Positions 48,157 to 60,709 are shown, numbered from the stretch's first letter. The stretch: 64,000 nucleotides of DNA from Desmodesmus armatus (GCA_007449985.2 VIIQ02000002.1:868001-932000), one strand, 5' to 3'. A program made the numbers and translations. Notes: generated by a model from the sequence alone, not told the origin.

Positions 48157-49700
48157 TCACCACAAGCTCATGAGTGCAGCCACATCATCCTGCCCCACTG
48201 CCTGCCCCTGCTGCCTCTCCTCCTGCTGCCCCTGCTGTGGGGCGCCCTGATGGGCCCCATCCAGCGCTGTGCCGGTCAGGGGGTCCATCCACTGACCTGG
48301 CCCCGCCTTTGTCGGGGAGTCCAGCACAGAGCCCAGCAGGGCACTGTTAGGAGTGGTGAGCCTCAACAAGCCACCAGCAAAAGCTGGCAGTGCTGCATCC
48401 TCCCCGTGCTGCTGGTGCTGTGGGTGGGGTGGCCGCATGCCCTGCTGCTGCAGCGCCTGTGCCTGCCCCTGTGCCTGCAAGCTGGGCGGGGATGGCATCG
48501 AGGCTATGCCGGGTGCAGCTGGTGATGCTAGTGCTGGGGCAGCTGCATCCTCGGTGCTGTTACCAGGGAAGGGTGCCCCCCCTGCAGCACCTGCGCCCAC
48601 CGCCGCACCATTGTGGGCCTGTCTGAGCAGGTCTGACATGAGGTGCGCCCCAACAGACTGCTGCATGTGCAGCTTGTACTGCTGCGGCAGGAACTCGCCG
48701 GTCAGCTGGTGCTGCAAGGGCTGTTGAGGCAGGCCTGCTGCTGCTGCTGCCGACGGGCCAGCACCCCCTGCTGTTGCCTGCTGCTGCTCAAGCTGCTGCT
48801 GCTGTTGGGCTTGCTGCTGCTGCTGGGCCTCTATCTGCAGTGCTTCCAACATACCACTCACTGCATCCTCAGGTGGGCGTGCTTGCAGGGAGCCTGTAAC
48901 ACCCTGGGGGCCCGGCTGTTGCTGCTGCAGTGTTGCCGCGTGATGTTGCTGTTGCTGCTGCTGCTGCTCCTGCTGTGCTGCATCATGCTGGTTGAGGTAA
49001 CCCTCCAACATGTCTTGCATGTCAGCATCAAGAGCCTCGCTCAGGTCCCCAGCGCCATGATCACCCCCACCAGCTGCAGCCAAGGTAGCCATGCTGTTCA
49101 AGCCGCCGCCGCCGCCGCCCTGCTGCTGCTGGGCTGCTGCCTGCTGCTGCATCACCTGCGCGGTGCCCAACGCCTCCTGCTGCTGCCCCAGCCCCTGCTG
49201 CCGTGCCTGCTCATGCTCACGCAGGATCCTCTCAACATCCACCTGATCCATAAGATTCACTAGATCGCTGTCACCGCAGCGGATCAGGGGTGGCGGCCGC
49301 TTCAGCCGTGAGCTGCCGCTGCCACCGGAGCCCCCTGCAAACGCACCGGCCGTCACCTCGCTCGCCATCGCCTGCAGCTGCTGGAGCAGCTGCTGCTGCT
49401 GCTTACGCCGCTGCGCCTCCCCCAGCACCCTGCTGCCAGCTGCGGCCCCTGCCACTGTGTTCATACCAGAAGAGCCGCCGCCGCCACCAGCTGCTGCTGC
49501 TGCTGTAGCAGCAGCACCTGCAGCTGCAGGCACCCCTGTAGTAGCAGCCCCGACAGGCCCCCCTGCAGCTGCAGCCCCGCGAGCATGCCGTGCCGCTAGT
49601 TCCTGTGCAGCCATAGCTTGCACCAGGGTCATTGACCCAGGGCGCTCAGGGCCGCTGCTGCCGTTGCCGCTGCCAGAGCTGCCGCTGCCATGGGCGGTGT

Positions 49701-49733
<33 letters not shown>

Positions 49734-52700
49734 CCGCCCCTGGCGCCAGTCCTGCTGGCATTGCTGGCAGGGCCTGTGGCAGGGGGATGAGGTCTGTCAG
49801 GGCATCTAGGATATCTCCGGACAGGGACCTGTCAAGGAAGATATCTCCCATGCCGCTCAGCATGCTGTGCAGCCCCTGGCTTGGCAGCGGCTGCAGCAGT
49901 TGCTGCTGCTGCTGCAGGACGCTGACCTGACCCACCCTCTGCCCTGCTGCAGCTGCTGCCGCTGCAGCTGAGGGATCCACCCCCACCCCTGCAGCTGGGA
50001 AGTTTGTGGCCAGTGCAGATGCCAGCCCAGCCATCAGTGTCACACCTGCACCGACCCCCGCACCCGCTGCTGCGTTGTACTGTGTAGTGGCTGTGCTCAG
50101 CGCAGGAGAGTGATCCTGCCGGCCAATGGGGCCTTGCACGCCGCCCGAGCCACCCCCACTTCCGCCCCCTGCTGCCCCTGCCAGGCCTGCTGTCTGCATG
50201 AGGGCACCGCTGAGGGCGCCAGGGATGGCTGCAGGGCCGTTGGCGGCGCCGGGGGGCACACGCTGCAGCGTGAAGCGGCCCTCAAAGCGCAGCAGGTAGT
50301 CGCGGTAGACCTGGAGGGCGGTGAGTGTAAGGTGGGTGGGTGGGTGGGTGCATAGGTTGGTGGGGGGGTGGATGGGTGCATAGGTTGGTGGGGGGGGGGG
50401 GTGGATGGGTGCGTAGATGGGTGGGTGGGTGGGTGGGTAGGTGGGTGCGTAGGTGGGTGGGTGGGTGGGAGGCAGGGGGAAGAGGGCAACGTGTGCCCAC
50501 GGACGGCTGCATCACGCCGTCACGCTGTCACTGACACGCATCCACTTTCCCGCACAGCATGACCATGCAAAGCAGCCACCAAACCTAGCACAAGCCCATA
50601 TTAAGTTCTGATGCTGCCTCTCGTCTGTGAGGACAAATGGTTGTCACCATGTATTCGTGACTGCCGACATTGCCCTTGAATTTGGACTGCCAATCAGGAG
50701 GGGTGCAGCCATACCGGCAAATGTCTGTGCATGCAGGCACGCACGCTGCTGTCGTACCTGTTGCAAGACGCGGATGGGGTCTGGGACCTCTGGTGATGGC
50801 CAGGCAGGCAGCTCCAGCTGGATGGCGATTTCCTGCCACAGGCGCTCATCACCCTCAAGGCTGTGGTAGCCACCCAGGTGCAGCATCTGTGCAGGACAAA
50901 CACGCAGGGCAACAAGATATGAGGAATACACTCAACCTCAGCACGCATCACACGTGAGCGATGTGTGTAGCCACTGCTGTAGCACAGGCTGTGCGCTGTC
51001 ATGCCCAGCACAAATAAGCAGGTACAACTGTGTGCAACAGCAGCCGCAGACATGGGCGGATGATATCACCATTATCGGTCCAGCCAACACCCTCACAAAT
51101 CCCCCACCAGTGTGGCTCACCCCTGTCCTTGCCTTGCCCTTCTGACCCGGAGCAATTGACAAGTGTGACTATGCTAAAATAGGTCCCATGCTACGCTTCT
51201 ATCAAATCATATACACCCTTGCAGCAAGCTCTCAGCTCACCATGACAAAAAGCTGCCTGAGGGGCACTAGCTGCCGTCCCACCAGTGGCCGCTGGTTGAC
51301 AGGCAGCAGCCTCCAGGGGGGTGTGGACCTCAGGCCCTGCAGGTACGCCCCCATCTCAACCACAGCCAGGCTGGTGTCACCAGGCAGCCCAGCAGCACCC
51401 ACAGCCGCCGGCACCACAGCATACTCCCCAGACATGGCAGCAGTATACGCGGCAGCAGCGGCGGCCGCCGGCATCGCTGCCGTCGCCTCCATCTGCTGCT
51501 GCTGCTGGGACCACTCCAGTGCTGCTGCGTCAAGCACTGCTGCTGCGGTGTCCTTCCCCAGGGGGTCTGCGGCAGACATCGCCAGGGGGTTGGCGCCAGG
51601 CGGGAACTGCAGGGTGCTGTGCGGGCCCAGGTGGTGTGGGGGCACTGCGGCAGGCATCACCTGCTGCTGCTGGTTCATGCCGCCCCATGCGCCCAGCGCA
51701 TCGGGGGGTCTGTACACCCCAGGTGGGGTGGGGGCCCGCTCTGGGCCACCCAGTGCTGCATACCCTGCCTCATCCCAGTTGCCACCAGCCACTGCAGCCT
51801 CATCTCCTGAGGCTGATGCCCTGCCCCGCCTGTTACCCCCGGCCCCGTGCCGTGCGGCCCTCAGGGTGCGGGTACGAGATGTGGGTGCGGCTGCTGCGGC
51901 AGCGGCTGCCGCTGCGGCGGCTGCTGCGGCGGCTTGTGCCATGGCTGCCTTGTTCTGGTGGCGCTCGTGCCGGTCGAGGAAGACAGCGGTGGAGGGGCTG
52001 GTGGCGTGTGCGTCCTTGTCACGGGGCTTCTTAGGCGCCTCTAGCCCCATCTGCACATACCACTCGCCCACAGGGCGGCCATTGCCGCCTGCAGATATGG
52101 ACATGCAGCCATGCCGTGGTGAGCAGGACAGGGAGCAGACGATGGTGAGTTGTAGCATGAGTGAAGCAACAGCAGGTGATGTAGACACACTGGGTACATT
52201 GGGAAGCATGTAATCGATCCTGATGGACTCCACAGCGTCCCACAATATGTGTGATGGCGGGGTACGTGCAAAGCAGTCAGTTGGTTGATGGTGGGGTACG
52301 TGCAAAGCAGTCAGTTGGCTGATGGTGGGGTACGTGCAAAGCAGTCAGTTGGCTGCAACCAGGGCAGGCAATTCACAGCACAAAAACCCTGAACAAGCTG
52401 TAGCCAGTGTGACTGATCTTCTCAACCAGACCACTGCCAACCTGGCAAGCATAGCATTGGCTGCCTAGAGTATGTTGTGGTAATGGTGGTGATGCCTCCA
52501 AAGGCATCACAGCAAGCAGCAACAACCTACAACTACCCCACAGGGCCAGCAGCACCACAAGCTCACTCACCATCCTCCCCTATGAGCCTGATGCTCTGCT
52601 TCCACTTCTTCGTTGCTGAGCGGCCGCCCAGGCGCTCAAACTCTGTTGGCGACACCTCCTTCTCCCGGTCTGTGCCCTCGTAGATCAGGATGCGGGCCTT

Positions 52701-53658
52701 GTGCACCATCAAGGTACCCACCATGTCCCCACACGCCACTTTCAGGTGCGCCACGGGCATCGAATATTTGCCGCCATCTGCACCGCCTTGCTCTGCCTCC
52801 TCGGCTGCTGGCGTCTGGCTGCTGTTGGCGGGGCTGGTGGTGCCAAAGCCACCACCTGCTGCATGGTTCTGTCCTGCATGGGAGTGCTGGCCTTGTCCTG
52901 CATGGGCGTCTCTTGCAGGAGAGCCGGATGTGCTGGCCCCGCCAGCGCCGCCGGGCTGGCTGTGCTGACTGTTTTGAGTGCTGTTGGAGAGCTGCCGCAG
53001 GAGCTGCTGCTGTTGTGGGTCCAGCTGCAGGTCTCCTGCAAGCTGTGCTGGCAGCATGATTGGCACCAGCGCGGGCTGCTGCTGGAGTGTGAGGCCGTGC
53101 TGGCCAGGCTGCTGCCTGAAGTGTTGCTGGAGGTGCTGCTCTGTAATGAAGTTGCTGCTGCCGTCTAGGAGTGCTCCCAGCTCGTTGGAGTGGCAGCTGG
53201 GGTCCCTGCTGAGCTGCAGCTGTGTGTGTGCTGTGAACAGGGCCGAAGGGTCACCAAAAGACGGGTCCGCACCAGCCTCACTTGAAAATGTGCTGGATCC
53301 GCTGTTGCTGCCGCCTATGTGGAAGGAGTGCTGCTTGGGCTGCTGCTGTTGCTGCAACCACTGCTGTCCGAACAGCTGGCGGGCGTGCTGTTGTGTCACA
53401 GGGGCAAGGTGCCGCTGCTGGTCATAGGCTGCCTGCAGGCCAGGGGCTATGCGTTGCTGCTTCAGTGAGCCTTCAGGAGGGGCGCCACCCTGCACATAAG
53501 ACAGGGCACGGCCACGCATGGGTGTCTGAAGACCGCTCAGCAGCATGCCACCCTAGCAAGAGTAGTACTACGATGGGCTGCTTAGAAGCCCAGCCAAGCA
53601 TGCTGAAGGGCCCTATATGCACTTGTGTAGCGGTACTCACCTGCTGCAGGAACTCCAT
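48157..53658 (-). CDS. SAND-ARID domain protein (putative DNA-binding regulator)
   Basis: Five exons, 53658-53641, 53552-52571, 52088-51241, 50886-50758 and 50310-48157, close in phase to 1,376 residues. A SAND domain lies at ~265-355: VACGDMVGTLMVHKARILIY, VSPTEFERLGG, then KKWKQSIRL, where SAND proteins have the DNA-contacting KDWK, and GRPVGEWYVQMGLE. This matches the SAND-like VARL domain of volvocine RegA proteins. An ARID domain lies at ~570-675, split over three exons: LLPVNQRPLVGRQLVPLRQL, MLHLGGYHSLEGDERLWQEI, IQLELP and VYRDYLLRFEGRF. Both domains bind DNA in other proteins, so a transcriptional or chromatin role is a good inference. Flanks and the ~700-residue C-terminus are Gln/Ala/Gly-rich, with an SPTK possible CDK site near the end. 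The six-residue first exon (MEFLQQ) is the least certain part. Confidence 0.82.
50331..50472. repeat. G-rich GGGTGGGT minisatellite in an ARID-coding intron
   Basis: Irregular repeats of GGTGGGTGGGTGCATAGGTT and GGTGGATGGGTGCGTAG, with a run of twelve G at 50390-50401. It lies in the intron 50311-50757 of the SAND-ARID gene. Since the gene is on the minus strand, the G-rich strand is the template strand and the pre-mRNA carries CCCACC repeats. Confidence 0.88.
52261..52355. repeat. 34-bp tandem repeat, three copies
   Basis: GGTACGTGCAAAGCAGTCAG recurs at 52261, 52295 and 52329 (34-base period). It is inside the intron that interrupts the SAND domain (52089-52570). Confidence 0.92.
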
Positions 53659-55123
53659 CGAAGGAAATCAGTGTCTTGTGCATGGGCTGGTGATCAGTGG
53701 GCTGTGACGCATTGACTCAGCCACGAATCTGTCGCCAAAAGACCTGGATCAGACCACACTGATCAAAGAAGCATACGACGTGGAGGAAAAGGCACTCGGA
53801 AGTGAGCTGAGTTCGATCGGATGTGGGCTGTGTAGAGGTCGCCTAACGCCTTATGGCCATGTCAAAATACATATTCAACTGGTTGACGCTTCAATGCGTG
53901 GGACTGACATGCTGCAAAGGCCCAGGTCATTGGCAGCTGATGGAAAACCACGTGTAGGGGACCACAAGTGCCACCAGGACAATAAAATGAATAATATGAA
54001 TGCAAAAATGATTGATAGCGCCTCACTTGGTACAAACACAGGGGTACGATGATCCACGAGACACGGTTGCGCTGGTGCCCTCTAAACGGATGGGTAATTG
54101 CCAGCTGCCAACACTATATGGATGTAAAGACTGAATTCTGGAGCCAACTAGGCTGACTGATGGCCATCAGCCACATTGGGTATGTGTGAGAAGCTGTGAC
54201 GGAAGTGCACAAATTCCCTGTCAAGGCTGGGCCGCGTATGGTTTGCACGAATCTTGTTTTGACGATTCAAGTGCTTAATAGTGCATGTACCCTCTTCCTT
54301 CTCTCGCATATGCCAGTGTCACCAGTGGTGCCAGAATCAGTGCATCTGCTACAACACGAACGCAGCAGTCCTAAGAATGATAGATATGGCTACTTGAAGC
54401 AGTATTCAGTCGTAGTTATCCTTATCCCATCCTGCTGGCGCGGCTTGAGTTAGTCAGTCAAGTCAAGTGCACACAACGGGCTGTCACAGCCACAGTGGGC
54501 CTCAACAGGACACTGGAGGAGTACTACAGTGGTCAACTCATCCCACCAACAGTGAAGGCTTACTATCATTGCCCTAGAGGGCAGCCACTGTATAGCCAGC
54601 ATAGCATAGCATAGCATTACATGCCAGGCTGGCAGCCCGTTGAACTACCCGTCGCCTCTGGTGTCATAAGAAGGGCTGCTGCCCAGATGCACCAAGTGTG
54701 ATCGGAAACCCGGAATGGATGGTAGCTTGTCTGTGGATTGACACGTGTCACACATGCTGCCTCTGCGCCTTGCACCAATATGTGAAACCAGCTATAGTGA
54801 GGCATGGCGACTGGGAGGTCAATCGCATGCAATGCTTGCGACACAATGTTTGGAAACAACACACAACCAGCCTGGTTTGACATGCTTTACGTGGTATCAG
54901 GAGCGTATGGTTACCACTGCTTCCAGGGCCACATTGCGTGGCTTCTGGCGGGACATGGCACAAACAACCCCAAACAATCTGGAGCCATGACGATTGCAAC
55001 AAGGCAAAACGGAGTGGATGTGAGGTCAGCAGCAAAAAGGGTAGTGAAGAAGGCTGACATGCTGCACAGTGCTGCACCCAGGACTGTGACTGCACACATA
55101 GGGTCACTGTGTGACAGCAGCTA
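53659..55123. other. Intergenic region, no supported gene
   Basis: About 1.46 kb between the SAND-ARID start and the stop of the mitochondrial-type gene, both on the minus strand. It should contain the SAND-ARID promoter next to 53659. A short CATAG repeat (three and a half units) lies at 54600-54617. Frames at 53780-54052 and 54804-55172 (+) lack motifs and splice support. Confidence 0.45.
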
Positions 55124-57238
55124 TCACGCCCCATCCTCTTCTTGCTGCTTGGCTGCCTGCTGCGCCATGTAAGCATCAATCTCCTCCGGCGTCAAGCCCT
55201 GAGCACCAGAGCAGCAGCGCCACAACACAGCAACATAGAGTGAGTCCCACAGTGCAGTGCTGTTTCACTTGCACATCCATGCATCCCCTCCTTGACAGTG
55301 ACGCTCTAGGGTGGTGCTGCAGTATGTGGTGGCTGAAATGGAGTTGGCTGTCACTGCAGACTCTGCACGGTGGCACCGTGTTCTCTGTGACAGCATGCAA
55401 TCAACCAACAACTACGCAAGTGACAGCTGGTGATCAGACAACTTTAACCAGTCACCAAACAAGCAAGCCATGCTGCTGCAGCACACACATGCAACTAGTA
55501 GCAGCCACCGAGCAGGGCTGGTGTTTGACATACCTCCAAGGGGTCTGATGGGTCAATGTTGTACTTCTCACAGAACATCACTATCTGCTGGGGGGTGAGG
55601 CCCTCAAAGGGGTCTTCAGTGCCTTTGTCACCTGCATGAACACACAGGCATACTCTCATACTCTCATACTCTCATGATCACACAATGCTTAGCAGATCTC
55701 ATGATCACACAATGCTTAGCAGAAGCATCGGGAGGCAGCAAAATGTTTGCAATGGCTCCTGCAGGTTGCCTATGACATCAGCTGATGCTCATAAAGGGTG
55801 CTGTATCTGCTGCCGAACAGCTTGTGAAACACAGCTGAGCCACACATCCTGACTGAGGGAAGCCCTGACATGTGCCGTGGCTGCCCCATGACTGAGCAGC
55901 CGCACCTAACAAGAAGTTTTGCGACATGAGCACTGTGCGTATGTGCTCCTTGCGCCGCGCCCGCAGCTCCTCTATCTTGCGCTGCTTGTCCTGCGACATG
56001 ACAAGGGGCGGGAAACCAGTCAGGACCATGCTGGTGGCAGCACACACCTAAAGACACCGTCCTGCCACGCGACGGTCTGCAGCAGCTGCTGCTGACTTTG
56101 TGGCAACAAATTGATGCCAAGCACATGCACCTGCTTGTTGAAAGGCTTGTGAAGCTGCACATGCTGACCAGCGCCAGTCCCTCTACTGCAGAGACATCAA
56201 GATGCCCACCCCACCCCCCACCCCCCCACCCCCCTGCTGCCTCAGCAACATGCAGCAGCATCTGCAAGGGTTACCAGAAGGCCAGCTGCGCACCGCTTTC
56301 TCCTCATCTGTTGGCTCTGGTTCTTTCATCCTGCTGTAGAGCAGGGCGGCGATGCCTGTTGCCCCCAGGCCCCAGTAGTAGTACTCCCATTTCCGCAGGG
56401 GCTTGGAGCCGCCAGGCACCTCCTTCATTTCAGACAGCAATGGTCCACCTGCTTCACCTACGGCACAGATGACAGCACACAGCTGGTGTGGTGCTGTCCA
56501 ATTGTAACAGTCCGATACTGGAGCAAGTTACATGCGCAACACGCACCCATCCACCAACCCACATGCCCACGTTCAGCACTACTGTAGTACAGAGAGTGTG
56601 CAACACAGAAACGGGTTGACAATACGGGTCTACTTCGCCATGCGGCTGAAAAAATGTGAGCTCCCCCCACCCCCCCAGTGCTGCTGCTTCCCTCCCCCCA
56701 TCCCCAAGCTACAACTTCACAGGACGGGTCAGTTGCAGGCAGGGGGGGACATGTGCAAATGTGCAATGTTGCTGCAACCTCTGCTATGGTCTTTCAATGT
56801 GACTCATGCCTGTTCTGACCTCTTTCATTGAAAATCAACCAGCAGGCAGGCTGTGTGGATACAGCAGCTGCACACCAGCACGCCAACACTTCCCCTGCAA
56901 TCATTACAGGGCAACTCACCTGATGTAGAGGCTGCGCTTTCTGCCGCTGCACTGCTGCCGTTGGCTGCCCCGCCTGATGGGTTGACACGCCGCAGGCCTG
57001 TTCCACCAGCGCGCTTGGCTGGTGCAGCATACTCGCTGTATGCGCGACACATGCACCTGCTGCTGCTGCTGCTGCTACTACTGCTGCTGGCGCCTAGTTG
57101 TGAAACCGCCTGGCTGCTGCTGCTACCAAGCAGCTGGGATTCAAGTGTGTTGCTGGAAACTCCAGAGGATGATCTACACCCCTTCAACCCCTGTAAAAGC
57201 TGCCGTACAGTGTGGCGCCCACTGCTGTGGAAACTCAT
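55124..57238 (-). CDS. Probable mitochondrial single-membrane-segment protein, unknown family
   Basis: Five exons, 57238-56920, 56457-56294, 55990-55906, 55631-55534 and 55198-55124, close in phase to 246 residues. The ~100-residue N-terminus is Ser/Arg/Ala-rich without early acidic residues (MSFHSSGRHTVRQLLQGLKG), typical of a mitochondrial presequence. After KPLRK comes one hydrophobic segment (WEYYYWGLGATGIAALLY, ~130-147). A charged helix (KQRKIEELRARRKEHIRTVL) follows. Then come two short related motifs, DPFEGLTPQQI and DPLEGLTPEEI, the second close to the C-terminus (YMAQQAAKQQEEDGA). Its size and layout resemble small accessory subunits of respiratory complexes, especially complex I, but I cannot name one; this is inference only. 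The start is the ATG at 57238, after a GTG codon in the same frame. It is divergent from the DNAJC8 gene. Confidence 0.65.
55650..55723. repeat. Two adjacent short tandem repeats in an intron
   Basis: An 8-base TACTCTCA repeat (three copies, about 55650-55670) runs into a 27-base direct duplication containing ATGATCACACAATGCTTAGC (55670-55696 and 55697-55723). Both are inside the third intron of the putative mitochondrial protein gene. Confidence 0.9.
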
Positions 57239-57746
57239 TGTCACTGTGTATACCCAACTGAGGTAATCAGAGAGACCAGCCTTATTGATGGGTTTTGTAC
57301 TGGAGAGTCTCAGTCACAATGTACCTGTCTGTTCAGCTGGGAAAAGCAGGCACACAACAGTGATCTTGTCAGTTCAGTTATGTAATCTCCTGTACAGAAC
57401 TTTGAAGTCCCGTCACTTGTGCTTGAAACTTTCAATCGCATTTGAAGGGGGTCCATCAGTGAGCATCGTCCCTTGTCCGTTCTTGCGCTGCAGTCAGTGG
57501 ATCCACCTTCAGTTGTGTTGAAGCCCTCCCTGTCGTGCATGGTGAAGCTCTCAGTCCCTGTAGACACTTGAAACTTGAGTCCCATTTCTCATTGCTGCTG
57601 CTGTTCCCAACAACGTCCTCTCACTCCTGCCAATCAACAGCAGAACACTCACCCTCCTCGAGTTTGACAAGGCGCCTTGATTCTGTTGTGCATCGAGCTC
57701 ACCAGATAATACATCATCACCAGTGTTGAGTGGTTTGCATCAAGGT
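57239..57746. promoter_or_regulatory. Bidirectional promoter region, mitochondrial-type gene / DNAJC8
   Basis: 508 bases separate the two divergent start codons. The interval is less G+C rich than the flanking exons (for example CAGTTATGTAATCTCC). No CCAAT or TATA element stands out. Confidence 0.4.
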
Positions 57747-60709
57747 ATGGGTGCGGGCGAGGAGGCTCCACCTTTGCCTTCAGAGGCCCCTCCCATGCCC
57801 ATGGACACAGCAGCAGAGGCCCGCCTCCTTTGCCAGAAGATGCAGGGCCTCCCCCTCTGCCGCAGGAGGAGCAACCAGCAAGCAAGTGGGCTGAAGAAAA
57901 GAAACAGGCAGCAGCAGAGGCAGGACCCGGGCCCAGCTCGAGTGCAGCAGCCAATGGCGGGGCAAGCAGCAGCAAGGCAGCAGCAGATGAGTCGCAGGCG
58001 GTGTCTGCAGAGGAGGCAGCCCTGCTCAAGGTGAGGGCTACAACGAAGCCCACAGTGCAGCTGCCATTTATGTATCCTGGGCCCATGCTGGTGCCCCTAT
58101 GCATGTGCACAAGGAGGCGAGAGCCAAAGCAGATGAGGACGCATGCCATGCCACGGCAGCCATGCCCCTGTGGTCTTGATGCTCCTTTCCTCCTTCCTGC
58201 AGACCCCCGCCTAGTCCTGCTTTCTCACCTATGAAGGGGCTCAATAAGCCTGGTACCCACGCGTACCAAACCTCAAGCTTTTTCATGCACACACCTGACA
58301 GGCCTGCTGCTGGTGTGTCGTGCATGCAGGCTTTCTTTGGGGACATGAAGGATGTGGACCGCGACAATGAGGTCAACAGGTAGGCGCTGGCCCGAAGACA
58401 CACGTTTCAACGGCCGCCTGCAGGCGTGATGTGTGTCAAGTGTTCAAGCAGCAGCTGTGCCTTCCTGTACAGGCTGGCAGCATGTAGCCCGTTGGCAGAG
58501 CAGCCATGCTGTGGCGGTCACAGGCAGCTCGCATAAGTTGTGTCGAATAGCAGCCACCTCTGTCCTGAATGAGTAGCAGCGTGCACGTGCCCCTCTTTTG
58601 CTGTCTGGATAGTCACACTGTGATGTTCGTCACAGCAGAGGGTTGTGTCTGCACGTCGTCGTCAAGCACAACTGCCTCAGCTACTGGCAGCACACAATTT
58701 CACAGCACACATGTTACTGCTCAACCGTACTGCAGCGTATGCAAAAACACATCCACATGGAAGTGATAGAGGCAGGGCGGAGCCCTTTCCACACCACCCC
58801 ATGTGATGTACTGCTTTCTGTGCTGGGCCTGTCCTGCAGGATTCTGTGGTCCTTCAAGCTCAACCCCTTTGAGCGCCTCAACCTGCGCTTCACAGCAACA
58901 CCTGAGGAGATCCGCAAGCAGTTCCGCAAGCTGTCACTCATGGTGCACCCTGACAAGTGCAAGCACCCGCAAGCATCAGAGGCATTTGACAGTGAGTGCC
59001 CAGCCACTTGTCATCATCGCATCACTCCTTGTGGGTGTTTCCAAGGGGTCTTCGTGCAGCATACTGACTGTATAGTTTGACTATTGCAGTGCCAACGTCA
59101 CTCGTATGATGGCAATCAAGGCTTTGTAGAGTTTGACAGCATGGTGACGATTGGCCATGTGGGTCTTCATGCAGCACAGATGTTGACACTGAATATGACT
59201 GATCGCTTGCTGTCGTGCTGTGTCATGCTGTGCAGTCCTAGGTGCTGCTCAGAAGGACCTGCTGAATGAGGAGAAGCGTGAGGAGTTTCTCAAGGTGCTG
59301 GATGTAGCACGAGGTGAGGGGCGGCAGCAGCAGGGCCATGAGGTGTGCTATTGCTGTTTGTGTGGTGCTAGTTGGGTGCTACATACATACTGCCGCTGCA
59401 TTGTGTATGGGCAGCCTGTGCAAACATCCCACCTACACAATTGATGTAAAACTCACAACTTGTGCAGGGTAGGTGGTTTGCACAGTCCTTGCGAGCTGTC
59501 AAAGTTTTAAAAGCCGCCTCCACCAAAGGAAGATCCCTCAGCCTCACCCACCCGGTTGTGATGCCTTCTGCTGCCCGCCACCTGTTTTTTTGTGCTGCCA
59601 GACGAGGTGCGCAAGGAGCGCGCAAAGGAGACCAAGCATGACACCACCATAGAGCTGGCGGCGTTACTACATGAGGTGAGGCATGCAAGCTGCACATCCA
59701 ATTCTTTCGCCAATGGCTGCCAGGCTGTTCAACTGCCGCACTGTGCGCGCATCGCATTGCCTGCGGTTCTCGTTGCAAATATGACAGGGGATCGACCCCC
59801 GCCAGACTGGTCACACATGCTAGCAGCCATGGAACCCTGATTCAGGAGGGCAGTGGCCAAGGCACATCACGCCATGCACCTCGACCACAGGACGTGCTCA
59901 GTGCCCAGACCCACAAAGCTGCTGCCTGTCATTGAATTCCAATCAGGCCGCACCCATCAAACAGGGCTCAACCAGCTGCACCCACAATAGCTACCTTGTC
60001 GTCGCAGTGTGCTGAGCCGTCTGCTTGCTGCCTGGCCTGCCCGCTGTTTGCTTATGCAGAAAGGCAAGGAGGGTGTGCAGGAGCAGTATGAGCTGACAGA
60101 CGAGTTCCATGAACGCTGGCGGCTCAAGGCGCGGGACGTCATCGCTCGCAGCGCGTGGCGGCGGCAGAAGCTGGCCAAGCGGGTACGCTGTGCTGTGGAT
60201 GTTGCAACCCGTAGAGCAACTGTTGAGTCTTGACTGTGCGTAGCGCTACAAGACAGGGGCTTGGTGTCTGCAGCCAGTCGGTTGGCATGGCGTGATGCAG
60301 CATGTTCACTTTGACGGTTGGTCAACTGAAAAGCGGTCAGTCAGGAGCATCATACGAAGCAAGTCTCCCCAACAGGAAGGCACAGGAACCAAAACCTTGT
60401 GTGTGCTGTTTGCTGCTGCTGCTGCTGCAGTTGAAGGATGAGACGGAGCGTGCCAAGGAGGAGCACGAGGAGATGAAGCAGCAGTTCAAGAAGCAAAAGG
60501 AGCATGAGAAGAAGTGGGAGAGCTCGCGGGACACGCGGGTGGGCACGTGGCGTGAGTACATGAACAAGGGCTCAAAGAAGAAGACTGCTGGGCACATCAA
60601 GCCACCCAAGGCCAAGACCTTTGACGAGGACAAGACGTATGTGCAGCGGCCAGTGGGGGAGCAGCACCGGCCACCGCCACCAAAGCCAGCAGGGCCGAAG
60701 AAATCGTGA
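57747..60709 (+). CDS. DNAJC8: DNAJC8-like J-domain protein (spliceosome-associated), with one-base frame lesion
   Basis: Seven exons: 57747-58030, 58330-58379, 58840-58991, 59236-59313, 59602-59675, 60060-60182 and 60431-60709. With one base restored in exon 1 the model closes to 346 residues. DNAJC8 (SPF31) is a nuclear Hsp70 co-chaperone found with spliceosomes. The J domain (~118-185) reads LNPFERLNLRFTATPEEIRK then LSLMVHPDKCKHP, with the HPD motif intact and the characteristic xLNPFExL opening of DNAJC8. The C-terminal half is a long charged helix ending in WESSRDTRVGTWREYM, the family's conserved SRDxRVxxWR block. The N-terminus is Pro/Glu-rich: from the ATG at 57747 the frame gives EEAPPLPSEAPPMPMDTAA, and the matching continuation (PPPLPEDAGPPPLPQEE) lies in the next frame. 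No ATG exists in that second frame after its last upstream stop. Confidence 0.92.

Noticed and set aside
54804..55172. 122-codon open frame on the plus strand
   Set aside because: Overlaps the last exon of the minus-strand mitochondrial-type gene, and shows no family features.
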